A stretch of 38,614 nt of DNA, taken from UBA287 sp034190325. GTDB lineage: Archaea; Thermoplasmatota; UBA186; UBA287. The stretch spans positions 1 through 38,614 of the forward strand of contig JAXHST010000112.1 of assembly GCA_034190325.1 (NCBI GenBank). The letters run 5' to 3'. The first letter of the stretch is position 1. Each line of letters starts with the position of its first letter. This document shows positions 31,433 through 38,614 of this stretch, one piece after another. The notes under the pieces were generated by a model that did not search any database, was not told the origin of the DNA, and saw only the letters and a list, made by a program, of their open reading frames with translations. The position numbers and the translations under genes are program-made.

Positions 31433-31843
31433 CTATGTTATGCTACCGGGCAGTCTTAGAGCCTCTGTTCTGTCAATGAATAGCACCTTATACGTCCTGC
31501 TTATTGTATAATTTACTGTTACATCCGAAAAAAGAGCATAATTCGCTATTCTGACCGTGTACACTCCTGAAGCTGGCACCTTATACTCCCCGACAATAAC
31601 CTCATCACTCCCCTCACTGAAGACCTTCTGCCCGAAGGGGCTCAGGATTTCTGCGTAGAAATAGCTCTCGTCTGCGCTTCTTGCACTGACCTTTAGCAGA
31701 TCGCCCTGTGAGCAATCCACCTCAATCTCAGAATATTCCTTGGGCTTCAGCACTATTGCATGGCTATAGCTCTGGGCGGCAACGCACCCAACAAAGCCGC
31801 TCACAATAAAGCAAGAGATTAGCAACATACTTAGCTTCTTCAT
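31433..31843 (-). CDS. Secreted protein with a small beta-sandwich-like domain
   Basis: 136 aa: a signal peptide (MKKLSMLLISCFIVSGFVGC to VAAQ) with a cysteine that might be a lipobox (FVGC), then a domain of alternating strands (AIVLKPKEYSEIEVDCSQG, LLKVSARSADESYFYAEI, YKVPASGVYTVRIAN) reminiscent of GOLD/PPC-type domains that follow secreted proteins. Exact family not assigned. It is a single gene between convergent purP and divergent dppA. Confidence 0.7.
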   Translation of the reverse strand: MKKLSMLLISCFIVSGFVGCVAAQSYSHAIVLKPKEYSEIEVDCSQGDLLKVSARSADESYFYAEILSPFGQKVFSEGSDEVIVGEYKVPASGVYTVRIANYALFSDVTVNYTISRTYKVLFIDRTEALRLPGSIT

Positions 31844-31953
31844 AATATGAATATGAAAAAACTACTATTTATATATTGTGTTTCTGTAGTTCCAACACTG
31901 CATAAAGCTCACAGGCTCCGAGATCAACTAAAAACCACCAAAGGATAGACCAA

Positions 31954-31970
31954 TATATTTAAATTTAAAG
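31954..31970 (+). promoter_or_regulatory. TATA box of dppA
   Basis: TATATTTAAATTTAAAG is centred about 24 nt upstream of ATG 31985, consistent with a leaderless transcript. Confidence 0.6.
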
Positions 31971-31984
31971 AACAATGCAACAAT

Positions 31985-32803
31985 ATGAGAGGCTTTATAT
32001 CCATAGATCTTGAGGGCTTACCCTTCATAGTGAGCAAGGAACAGCTAGAGGTGGGTGGCACGCTCTTTGATGAAGCAAGGAGCATAGCAACTGAACTCAC
32101 ATTGTGTGTATGTGAGGCCCTTAAACAGAATGGTGTTGACTCTGTGCTAGTAGCTGATAGCCACGAAAGTATGGTGAACATAATACCACAGGAAATGCCC
32201 GATTATGTTGAGCTTCTGAGGGGCTATCCTCGGGCAACGAGCATGGTAAGCGGAGCTGAAGACTGCGATTTTGGTATCTTCTTAGGGTATCATGCAAAGG
32301 GAGGAACAGAAAAAGCAACCTTTGACCACGCATTCAGTGGCTCTATGATAGATTGGATCAAGGTAAACGGGATAGAGGCTAGCGAATACTTTATCAATGG
32401 GCTAGCACTGGGGCGCTATAATGTGCCTGTTATCCTTGTTGCCGGGGATGAAGCGCTTATGAAAGAAGTATCTCCAGATATAGAGAGATTAGCTCTAAAA
32501 AGTGCTGTCTCAAGGTATGCCGCAAAGAGCAAAAGCTTAAGGCTAATAAAAAAAGAGCTGACTTATGCCTGCGCAAGAGCTCTTGAACGCTTCAGAATGG
32601 GCGCGATAAAGCCTATGAAAACTAAAGAGCCCATAAGAATAGAAATGAGGTTTACACGCACAGAGAGCGCTGATTACGCAGAGCTTTTACCATCAGCAAA
32701 GCGCATAGATGGAAAGACTATAGAGTTTGAGAGCAGGGATATCCTGGAAGGGTACAGAACAATGGAGCTACTGATATTCGCAATATATGGGGGCAGGCAA
32801 TAG
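31985..32803 (+). CDS. dppA: D-aminopeptidase, M55 family
   Basis: 272 aa, zinc peptidase family M55. The ligands seen in Bacillus DppA are in place: D8 and E10 (SIDLEG), H60 (ADSHES), H103 (GYHAKGG) and a glutamate near 131, and the catalytic-histidine segment FDHAFSG (H115) is present. The family acts on D-amino-acid peptides and forms a decameric ring. It is a single gene with its own TATA box. A small hairpin GCATC/GATGC follows the stop (32803-32818). Confidence 0.92.
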   Translation: MRGFISIDLEGLPFIVSKEQLEVGGTLFDEARSIATELTLCVCEALKQNGVDSVLVADSHESMVNIIPQEMPDYVELLRGYPRATSMVSGAEDCDFGIFLGYHAKGGTEKATFDHAFSGSMIDWIKVNGIEASEYFINGLALGRYNVPVILVAGDEALMKEVSPDIERLALKSAVSRYAAKSKSLRLIKKELTYACARALERFRMGAIKPMKTKEPIRIEMRFTRTESADYAELLPSAKRIDGKTIEFESRDILEGYRTMELLIFAIYGGRQ

Positions 32804-32834
32804 CATCTATTTTGATGCGACAGGAACCTTGCTT

Positions 32835-33386
32835 CTAGAGACGGGAAGAAGAGAGGTGAGATAGAACGATATCACAGAGTGCTTCCGTGCTCTTCCTTCC
32901 ATCCAGCACCTTTATCCTCTTCTCGCTCTGTGCTAGCAAAAGGTAGGCCTCTCTTACTCTCTGCATAAACCTGTCATCAAAACCCTCATCCTTCCTCTTT
33001 TTTGCTTCCTCAACACCAATGTCTATAAGAAAGGTAACATCCGGCACAGGAAAAAAAGCGTGCGCATTCTTCAAAAAAGCGATAGCATCCTTTATGCTTA
33101 TCCCATAGCGCTCAGCTATGGAGACGCTCTGATAGGCATATGTAGAATCGCAGTATCTGTCACACAGAACGCAATCATACCTCTTCTCCGCTTCCTCAAT
33201 CTCTTCCACATGCTCAGCCCTATCCGCTATGAAAAGGAAAGCAACAGCTAAAGGATCCTGTATGGATGGGCGCAGATATCTCGGCTCATATGTCAGATAG
33301 CCTTTTATCTTCGCGCTAACAGCCCTGGCCAGGGTTGTCTTACCACACCCATCTATGCCCTCAAATGTTACTAAGACCAAGCTCAT
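32835..33386 (-). CDS. tmk: Thymidylate kinase
   Basis: Phosphorylates dTMP to dTDP. From ATG 33386 the product is 183 aa with the P-loop TFEGIDGCGKTTLA (10-17 core), the DRYCDSTYAYQ motif and VTFLIDIGVEEAKKR. An upstream in-frame ATG at 33410 exists, but GGAGGG just before 33386 and the family N terminus favour the later start. It overlaps the end of fni by 26 bp and is the last gene of the IPK-fni-tmk operon. Confidence 0.93.
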   Translation of the reverse strand: MSLVLVTFEGIDGCGKTTLARAVSAKIKGYLTYEPRYLRPSIQDPLAVAFLFIADRAEHVEEIEEAEKRYDCVLCDRYCDSTYAYQSVSIAERYGISIKDAIAFLKNAHAFFPVPDVTFLIDIGVEEAKKRKDEGFDDRFMQRVREAYLLLAQSEKRIKVLDGRKSTEALCDIVLSHLSSSRL

Positions 33387-34425
33387 CCCTCCATTCCCTG
33401 AGCCTTCCAAAAAACAGGACTCTTGCGCTCCTGAGCTCCTCTATGCTGCTCAATCCCTGCAGAAACATTGCGCTCCTGAGCCCTTCCATGTACGTTTGGA
33501 GCAACAAAACAACATCCCTATAGCTCCTCGTAGCCGGTTTCAAAAAAGGATATGCTGCTGAGGCTACATCTGCACCCAGCGCCAGGGCCTTTGCGACATC
33601 GATGCCGCTCCTTATGCCCCCTGTGGCTATAACCTTTAATCCTGTACCCCTTACCATCATGAGGGATATTGGTGAAGGTATACCCCAGTTCCAGAAGCTT
33701 TTACCTAAGTGCTGCAGGATCTCCGAGCCACTTGCCACAGCTCTATAATGCTCCATTGCGGAAAAGCTGGTGCCGCCAGCCCCGCCGACATCTATACATT
33801 TAACGCCAGCACTCTTAAGTTTTTCAGCAGCGCCTTTTGATATGCCTCCACCTGTTTCTTTAACAATCACAGGCACATCTATCTCTGATACCACTTTGCC
33901 AATTGCATCCAGTATGCCTTTTGCTCTGGTTTCCCCACCAGGCTGAACTATCTCCTGTAAAAAGTTGAGATGTATGGCTAAAAAATTAGCATCTATGATA
34001 TCTATGATCCTTTCGAGATCCTCTACCTTCAGAGCTCTTTCCTTACCCTGGTCTATGAGCTGTGGTGCTCCTATGTTAGCGATCTTTACTGGCACATCAT
34101 ACTTTTTAACAACGGAATAGCTTCTTATACTGTCTTTTTTGAAGATTGCTCTCTCACTTCCGATACCAAAGCCAACTTTGAGCTTCTCAGCAGCCCTTGC
34201 TAGATTCTCATTGATAACCTTTGCATCCTCATATCCTCCGGTCATGGCGGCTATTATAAAAGGGAAACTCAGCTTTTTGCCAAAAAACTCAACACCCGTA
34301 TCTATATCCCTGGCATCGATCTCTGGCAGAGCACTGTGCAGCAGAGCTAGGTCATTCCAGTAGTTGTGTTCATTCTGCACATCCTGCGAGATGGCTATCT
34401 CAACATGCTCCTCTTTACGCTTCAT
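33361..34425 (-). CDS. fni: Isopentenyl-diphosphate delta-isomerase, type II (FMN)
   Basis: Converts IPP to DMAPP with FMN and reduced NAD(P)H. 354 aa, with FIIAAMTGGYEDA, GIGSERAIF, ANIGAPQ, LAIHLNFLQEIVQPGGE, VIVKETGGGISKGAAEKL, CIDVGGAGGTSFSAMEHYR, WGIPSP and IATGGIRSGIDVAKALALGA. These are the conserved type II blocks. It overlaps IPK upstream by 11 bp, coupling the two last steps of the archaeal route to isoprenoid units. Confidence 0.95.
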   Translation of the reverse strand: MKRKEEHVEIAISQDVQNEHNYWNDLALLHSALPEIDARDIDTGVEFFGKKLSFPFIIAAMTGGYEDAKVINENLARAAEKLKVGFGIGSERAIFKKDSIRSYSVVKKYDVPVKIANIGAPQLIDQGKERALKVEDLERIIDIIDANFLAIHLNFLQEIVQPGGETRAKGILDAIGKVVSEIDVPVIVKETGGGISKGAAEKLKSAGVKCIDVGGAGGTSFSAMEHYRAVASGSEILQHLGKSFWNWGIPSPISLMMVRGTGLKVIATGGIRSGIDVAKALALGADVASAAYPFLKPATRSYRDVVLLLQTYMEGLRSAMFLQGLSSIEELRSARVLFFGRLREWRDELGLSNI

Positions 34426-35188
34426 TTTTCACCTCGCTACCCTCAAGATCTTCACCTCTGATAGCTTTAAGCAACCTTCCTCCAACATTTCCGTTGACAA
34501 CAAAAACCCTGGTTAACTTCGAGAGCTCAAGCATGATCTCAAACTTGCCCTCCATACCCCCGGTAACATCTTTCTCATTACTCCCAAAAAGCACGTTATC
34601 GCTCTTTATTACAGGCAAGAGTTTTGCTCCCCTCTCTTTTGGATCTCTATCATAAACACCATCCACATCAACCACAAATATGGCCTTTTCAGGCCTCAGA
34701 AGCTTGGAGAACTCAAGAACACTCCTATCACCGGAGCATATGTAATAACCAAGCTCATCATCAAAGCATATATCACCATAGGTAACCGGAGTAAAACCCC
34801 TATCAAAGTAATATCTGAGAAGATCTATATTTTTCATGGTTATGCGCGAGTTGGAAAAGGAAAAGAGAGTATAGGGAGGAAAAGAAACAGGATTCAGGGG
34901 GTGAAGGGCCTCAAGCACTCTGGTGTTGAGAGCCCTTGTCGATCTCTGCACCTCAAAGATCTTTTTTCTGAGCTCTTCATCACTATCTACTTCATCTAGT
35001 CTGAGCTCTCTCACTTTGCGGTGACCAAATGGGCCAGCTCCGTGAACAACAACAAATCTCTCATCTCTCAGCTCGCTAGCCAATCTGCGAAGGGTTTTCT
35101 CCTTCACTCTGTATATATCGCTCTCCTTTTCGGTTATCACGCTTCCGCCAAGCTTTACAATGATCACATCCGTAATAAGGCGGAGCAT
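34415..35188 (-). CDS. Isopentenyl phosphate kinase
   Basis: Phosphorylates isopentenyl phosphate to IPP in the archaeal (alternative) mevalonate pathway. 257 aa of the amino-acid-kinase fold: IIVKLGGSVITEKE, VVHGAGPFGHRKV (the histidine of the catalytic site), FTPVTYGDICFDDELGYYI, CSGDRSVL, AIFVVDVDGVYDRDP and DVTGGMEGK. It leads the operon with fni and tmk. Confidence 0.94.
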   Translation of the reverse strand: MLRLITDVIIVKLGGSVITEKESDIYRVKEKTLRRLASELRDERFVVVHGAGPFGHRKVRELRLDEVDSDEELRKKIFEVQRSTRALNTRVLEALHPLNPVSFPPYTLFSFSNSRITMKNIDLLRYYFDRGFTPVTYGDICFDDELGYYICSGDRSVLEFSKLLRPEKAIFVVDVDGVYDRDPKERGAKLLPVIKSDNVLFGSNEKDVTGGMEGKFEIMLELSKLTRVFVVNGNVGGRLLKAIRGEDLEGSEVKNEA

Positions 35189-35218
35189 TTATCTCAGTTA
35201 CGATTGTGATCTCCAGTT

Positions 35219-35306
35219 CTATTCGTATTTTCTAACGGACTCCCATGCAACAATATTCGCCGGAGCCTTTTCCCAATCTACAACGCCCGAGAGGTACAAC
35301 GATTGT
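35219..35306 (-). pseudogene. Short C-terminal coding fragment
   Basis: In the 190-bp spacer between IPK and the acyl-CoA synthetase the minus strand has a frame reading SGVVDWEKAPANIVAWESVR then KYE and a stop at 35219. It looks like the tail of a lost protein; there is no start codon. I do not recognise it, and chance is possible in so short a stretch. Confidence 0.25.
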
Positions 35307-35379
35307 TGATCATTTCAGATCTGCACCTTTCTAAGCCCTGACACAAAAGATTTAACTCAAAACTCATCTTACCTCTACA

Positions 35380-36852
35380 ATGGATCAAGAAAGAACTGCC
35401 AGAACATTGTATGATAGTCTTGCTGAAAGCGCTAAAAAGTTTCCAGAAAAGAACGCAATAGATTTCTATGGAAAAAAGCTGAGCTATTCTCAATTAAAGA
35501 ACTTTGCAGACCGCTTCGCTTCCCTCTTGCGTACTATGCACATTGAAAAAGGGGATAGGATTGCAATATGCTCTCACAACTGCCCGCAATTCGTATTTTC
35601 TCTCTATGGAACTTCAAAGATTGGAGCCATATCTGTTCCGATAAACCCGGAGTACAAAGAAAAAGAGATCTTGAACGTGCTATCGGACTGCGATGCAAAA
35701 GTGCTCATATGCGAAAACTGTGATTTACCTGCCGAAAAAGTAAGAAAGATACATATACAGACAGATCCGCTTAATAGAAAAGATGAGCTTTTCAATAGCC
35801 TGGATAAGATGGAATCAGATGTGCGTGAAACGAAAGTGGATGGTAATGATATTGCTCTCATAATGTATACCTCTGGCACAGCAAGCGCCCCTAAGGGCGT
35901 TATGCTGACTCACAAAAATGTGATGGCAAATGCGCTCAGCGGAAGCTTCTGGTGCAATAAGAGCGAGAAGGATAGAAGCCTAGCAGTGCTCCCTTTTTCC
36001 CACATACTGGGGCTTGTCGAAAGCCTCTGCGGCTCAATATTGTGTGGCTCGGAGGTGGTGATCCTCAAAAAATTCAGCACAGAAGATGCCACAGAAGCCA
36101 TAGAAAGAGAGAACTGCACCATATGCACAGGGGTGCCCCCAATATTTAAAGCTCTATCCAGGAATGACAACAGGGATCTATCTTCATTGAGGGTCTGTTT
36201 CGTGGGTGGAGCACATATAGATGAGCGGGACATAGAAACATTCGAAAAGAGAGCGGGATGCGAGCTTCTTGAGGGCTATGGGCTCACAGAGTCTGCGGCT
36301 CAGCTGACAATAAACCCACCTAAAAAACCAAAGCATGGCTCTGTTGGAATACCCATATATGATGTCTCTTTTAAAGTCCTTGGGGAAGATGGAGAAGAGC
36401 TGGGGCAAAATAGAGTGGGTGAGCTTATCTTTAAGGGACCACAGATGATGAAGGGCTACTGGAGAAATGAGGAAGAAACAAAGAGAGCACTGAAAGATGG
36501 CTGGCTGCACACGGGAGATCTGGGGTACTTCGATGAGGACAGCTATATTTATCTAAAGGGGAGAAAAGATGAGATCATAAACATCTCCGGCTATAAGGTG
36601 TTACCGGAAGAAATTGAAAGCACCCTCATTAGCAACGAGAAAGTCAGAGAAGCCTGCGCCATCAGTAGCAGAGAGGGAGGAAAAGAAGTAATAAAGGCTT
36701 TTGTTGTACTGAAAAAGGAGGCAAACGAAAGAGAGCTGATAGAATGGTGCATGGATAGGCTTTCCAGCTACAAATGTCCAGCGAAGATAGAGTTTGTTGA
36801 CGCGCTTCCAAAAAGCGCAAGCGGGAAAGTTCTCAGGAGGGCATTAAAATGA
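35380..36852 (+). CDS. Acyl-CoA synthetase (AMP-forming)
   Basis: 490 aa, ANL superfamily, activating a carboxylic acid via acyl-AMP to the CoA thioester. Motifs: YTSGTASAPKG (163-173), LLEGYGLTESAA, GWLHTGDLGYFDEDSYIYLKG, GRKDEIINISGYKVLPEEIE and the C-terminal catalytic lysine in SASGKVLRR (K483). It is most like medium/long-chain fatty-acid-CoA ligases, but the acid is not shown. The stop overlaps the cobalamin adenosyltransferase start by 4 bp. Confidence 0.9.
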   Translation: MDQERTARTLYDSLAESAKKFPEKNAIDFYGKKLSYSQLKNFADRFASLLRTMHIEKGDRIAICSHNCPQFVFSLYGTSKIGAISVPINPEYKEKEILNVLSDCDAKVLICENCDLPAEKVRKIHIQTDPLNRKDELFNSLDKMESDVRETKVDGNDIALIMYTSGTASAPKGVMLTHKNVMANALSGSFWCNKSEKDRSLAVLPFSHILGLVESLCGSILCGSEVVILKKFSTEDATEAIERENCTICTGVPPIFKALSRNDNRDLSSLRVCFVGGAHIDERDIETFEKRAGCELLEGYGLTESAAQLTINPPKKPKHGSVGIPIYDVSFKVLGEDGEELGQNRVGELIFKGPQMMKGYWRNEEETKRALKDGWLHTGDLGYFDEDSYIYLKGRKDEIINISGYKVLPEEIESTLISNEKVREACAISSREGGKEVIKAFVVLKKEANERELIEWCMDRLSSYKCPAKIEFVDALPKSASGKVLRRALK

Positions 36853-37343
36853 TACATGTGTATACTGGAAATGGAAAAGGAAAAACAACAGCTGCCATCG
36901 GTCTTGCTATAAGAGCCTATGGCAGGAAAAAGAGGGTAAAGATAATACAGTTCATGAAAAATGGGGGGTATGGAGAGATCATGGCTTTAAAAAAGCTAGG
37001 GATAGATGTAGAGCAGTTTGGCCGCGCAGAGTTTGTTGATAGAGACAACCCAGAAAGAGTGGATATGGAGCTTGCAGAGAAAGCCCTAGCAAGAGCCTTG
37101 GATGTTCTCCCCCTTTGTGACCTTTTAGTTCTGGATGAGATAAACGTTGCTATAGATTACAGGCTCATAAAGCTGGAGGATACCCTAGAGCTTATGGAAA
37201 AAGCAAAAGATATGGAGCTCGTGCTAACGGGCAGATATGCGAATGAGAGGATCATTGAAAAAGCTGATTATGTAACTGAGATGAGAGAGATAAAGCATCC
37301 CTACAGGAGAGGAATAGAGGGAAGAGAGGGCGTAGAGTTCTAA
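36849..37343 (+). CDS. cobA: Cob(I)yrinic acid a,c-diamide adenosyltransferase
   Basis: Adds the adenosyl group to corrinoids from ATP. 164 aa of the CobA/BtuR/CobO family, with the P-loop YTGNGKGKTTAAIGLAIRAYG (5-25), IIQFMKNGGYGEI, LLVLDEINVAIDYRLI and LVLTGRYANERIIEKADYVTEM. It overlaps the acyl-CoA synthetase gene by 4 bp; the pairing would fit use of adenosylcobalamin in acyl-CoA metabolism (inference), but no mutase gene is in the window. Confidence 0.93.
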   Translation: MIHVYTGNGKGKTTAAIGLAIRAYGRKKRVKIIQFMKNGGYGEIMALKKLGIDVEQFGRAEFVDRDNPERVDMELAEKALARALDVLPLCDLLVLDEINVAIDYRLIKLEDTLELMEKAKDMELVLTGRYANERIIEKADYVTEMREIKHPYRRGIEGREGVEF

Positions 37344-37354
37344 GCGCTAGACTC

Positions 37355-37454
37355 NNNNNNNNNNNNNNNNNNNNNNNNNNNNNNNNNNNNNNNNNNNNNN
37401 NNNNNNNNNNNNNNNNNNNNNNNNNNNNNNNNNNNNNNNNNNNNNNNNNNNNNN
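37355..37454. other. Assembly gap (100 N)
   Basis: Second run of exactly 100 N. It truncates the membrane protein gene on its right side and separates it from cobA; frames should not be read across it. Confidence 0.99.
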
Positions 37455-37873
37455 GCAAATGAAAAACCATCCCTCTCTTCCAGCTTCAATCCTTTCAACT
37501 CCCTCCTCTCACCTCTACTTAGCATTTTTCTTTTCCCGAATATGTGAAGCTCAGAAAGATCAATTCTACCTCTTACCACAATGTAAAGCTTGTCTGCTTT
37601 AGTAACGATGAGGCTTATAGGGAAATATAGCAAAGCATGCCTTGGAAGGAGGGTTAGCGTCGCTTCCACCTCTGCATTCCTTAGCTTATACCTGGCTTTA
37701 AAACCGACATAGCCCCCGAGCCAGGTGTATTCTTTATCTACTGGTTTCAATGCTTCTTCAAGATCCTTTGATACCTTGCTCATGATCAGGAGGTTTAGCT
37801 TTCTCCCTCTGAAAAAGTGATACATAGCTACTGCACTCAGAAGGAGAAGGAGAAAAATAAGTTCTACATCCAT
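37455..37873 (-). CDS. Membrane-anchored protein, 3' end lost in gap
   Basis: 139 visible residues: a short N-terminal transmembrane helix (MDVELIFLLLLLSAVAMYHF), a basic stretch and a soluble domain of strands (TWLGGYVGFKARYKL, EVEATLTLLPRHALLYFPIS, LYIVVRGRIDLSELHIFG). No family recognised. Its start overlaps the stop of the GET3/ArsA-like ATPase by 10 bp, so the two are an operon and may be partners. Confidence 0.7.
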
Positions 37874-38614
37874 TTTTCAACCTCTAACATATGTAGATTT
37901 TTTCCCTTTGGCTCAAAGGGTAGCTTTGGTATGCCGCTTTCACACATGTTATATACCCTTTTGTATTCAAAACCAAGTTTTTTTAATGAATTTTCTATTC
38001 TACTGGCTTCCATCTCAGCGAGAGATTCCTTTGTTGTCACAACATAAACAATGCTACTTTGAAGTTTTCCCTTCAGCTCAGAAGATCTATCACGCATGCG
38101 CTTTAATCTCTCAAGGACCTCATCCTCCTCTTCCTGTAAACCAGAGATCTTATTTAAAGCTCTTCTCCTGGAAACAATCTTCTCTCTGAGCCCTATGAGA
38201 GCCTCAAGCCATCCTTCCTCAGCCGAAGGCAGCCCCAAAACCCTCAGTGCTAAACCGGCAGGAGGCATGTCGAGAATGACTTCTCCATTAATTGCTCTTT
38301 CAATCTCAGCAAGCATCACATGCTCTTCTATCCCTGGGGTAAACTCTATAGTATTCACCAGAGAGTCTAAATTTAATGCGCTCAGATAATTGTAAGCTTT
38401 TTTTACCTCCTTTACGCTTTTTTTAAGGTATTCCTCCACAGCATTATCAACGTTTAGTTCCTCCATGTCTATGTTGCCCGGTATATTCTCTCCCAGAATG
38501 TCCCTCAGATTGGACATGGGGTCTGCTGAAAAAAGTTTTACTTTTTCTCTGGAAAGAGCGAGCGCACAAGCCAGAGTGCTCTTTCCAACTCCACCCTTTC
38601 CTATAAAGATGTAT
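37864..38614 (-). CDS. GET3/ArsA-family ATPase, 5' end beyond the window
   Basis: The frame is open to the right edge of the window, so it starts outside. The first visible residues hold the deviant Walker A motif FIGKGGVGKSTLACALAL, followed by SADPMSNLRDILG, the Walker B-like EVILDMPPAGLALRVLG and the KLQSSIVYVVTTKESLAEME segment. Fold and motifs match SIMIBI ATPases of the GET3/ArsA group. The ATG at 38517 is only an internal methionine. The C terminus is charged (KGKNLHMLEVEKWM). Archaeal members may target tail-anchored proteins; the overlapping membrane protein gene is noted. Confidence 0.85.
   Translation of the reverse strand, partial: YIFIGKGGVGKSTLACALALSREKVKLFSADPMSNLRDILGENIPGNIDMEELNVDNAVEEYLKKSVKEVKKAYNYLSALNLDSLVNTIEFTPGIEEHVMLAEIERAINGEVILDMPPAGLALRVLGLPSAEEGWLEALIGLREKIVSRRRALNKISGLQEEEDEVLERLKRMRDRSSELKGKLQSSIVYVVTTKESLAEMEASRIENSLKKLGFEYKRVYNMCESGIPKLPFEPKGKNLHMLEVEKWM

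Noticed and set aside
37340..37873. Membrane protein frame ending ESSA left of the second gap
   Set aside because: It depends on reading 100 N as real length; only the part right of the gap is supported.
1..38614. CRISPR arrays, insertion sequences or integrases
   Set aside because: No regularly spaced direct repeats, transposase motifs or tyrosine-recombinase motifs were seen on either strand.

Overview
The window is archaeal. It carries wyosine synthase of the Taw1 type, isopentenyl phosphate kinase with type II IPP isomerase, aIF5A with a hypusine-type lysine, archaeal SepF, PurP-type ATP-grasp enzymes, a Trm-G10-like tRNA methylase, an Hjc-like resolvase, and TATA boxes about 24-28 nt upstream of many start codons (mostly leaderless genes, with Shine-Dalgarno sites at internal operon genes). 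A Euryarchaeota-like lineage fits best; I cannot name a genus. It is a draft assembly: two runs of exactly 100 N (6027-6126 and 37355-37454) are scaffold gaps.

Layout. 0-1.5 kb: the 5' end of a secreted-protein gene, a tRNA-Glu gene interrupted in its T loop by an 89-nt intron, and an S2P protease with CBS domains. 1.5-6 kb, minus strand: a tight operon mscS-thrB-thrC-ACT-hom (homoserine to threonine). 6.1-6.9 kb: a frameshifted remnant of archaeal-type PEP carboxylase cut by the first gap. 7-13 kb: pcm, a TPR/metallophosphoesterase, small membrane proteins, a PHP protein, a PUA protein, AMMECR1 and a ferredoxin, with decayed coding sequence between some of them. 13.4-19.3 kb: taw1, two NSS-family transporters with a 33-residue MetS-like subunit, an unidentified gene remnant and an OFA-type MFS transporter. 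19.4-24.3 kb: sepF, a tRNA methylase, a HAD phosphatase, tdh-kbl (threonine to glycine plus acetyl-CoA) and an XPF-type nuclease. 24.3-24.5 kb: 5S rRNA and initiator tRNA-Met, away from 16S/23S. 24.6-31.4 kb: a protein made only of PAS domains, aIF5A-agmatinase, pyrF, a type II pantothenate-kinase-like protein, an Hjc-like nuclease and two tandem purP paralogues. 31.4-38.6 kb: a secreted protein, dppA, IPK-fni-tmk, an acyl-CoA synthetase with a cobalamin adenosyltransferase, a gap, and a membrane protein behind a GET3/ArsA-like ATPase that runs off the right edge.

How it fits together. Threonine is made by the left operon and can be broken down by tdh-kbl. Agmatinase supplies putrescine toward the polyamine used to modify aIF5A. 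IPK and fni complete the archaeal mevalonate route to lipid precursors. Several metabolic genes (PEP carboxylase, a possible GAPDH, one unidentified) survive only as remnants, so this part of the genome appears to be losing genes. The most notable items are the T-loop intron in tRNA-Glu with a recognisable bulge-helix-bulge core, the degenerate PEP carboxylase, and the tandem PurP pair in which one copy has lost its glycine-rich ATP loop.
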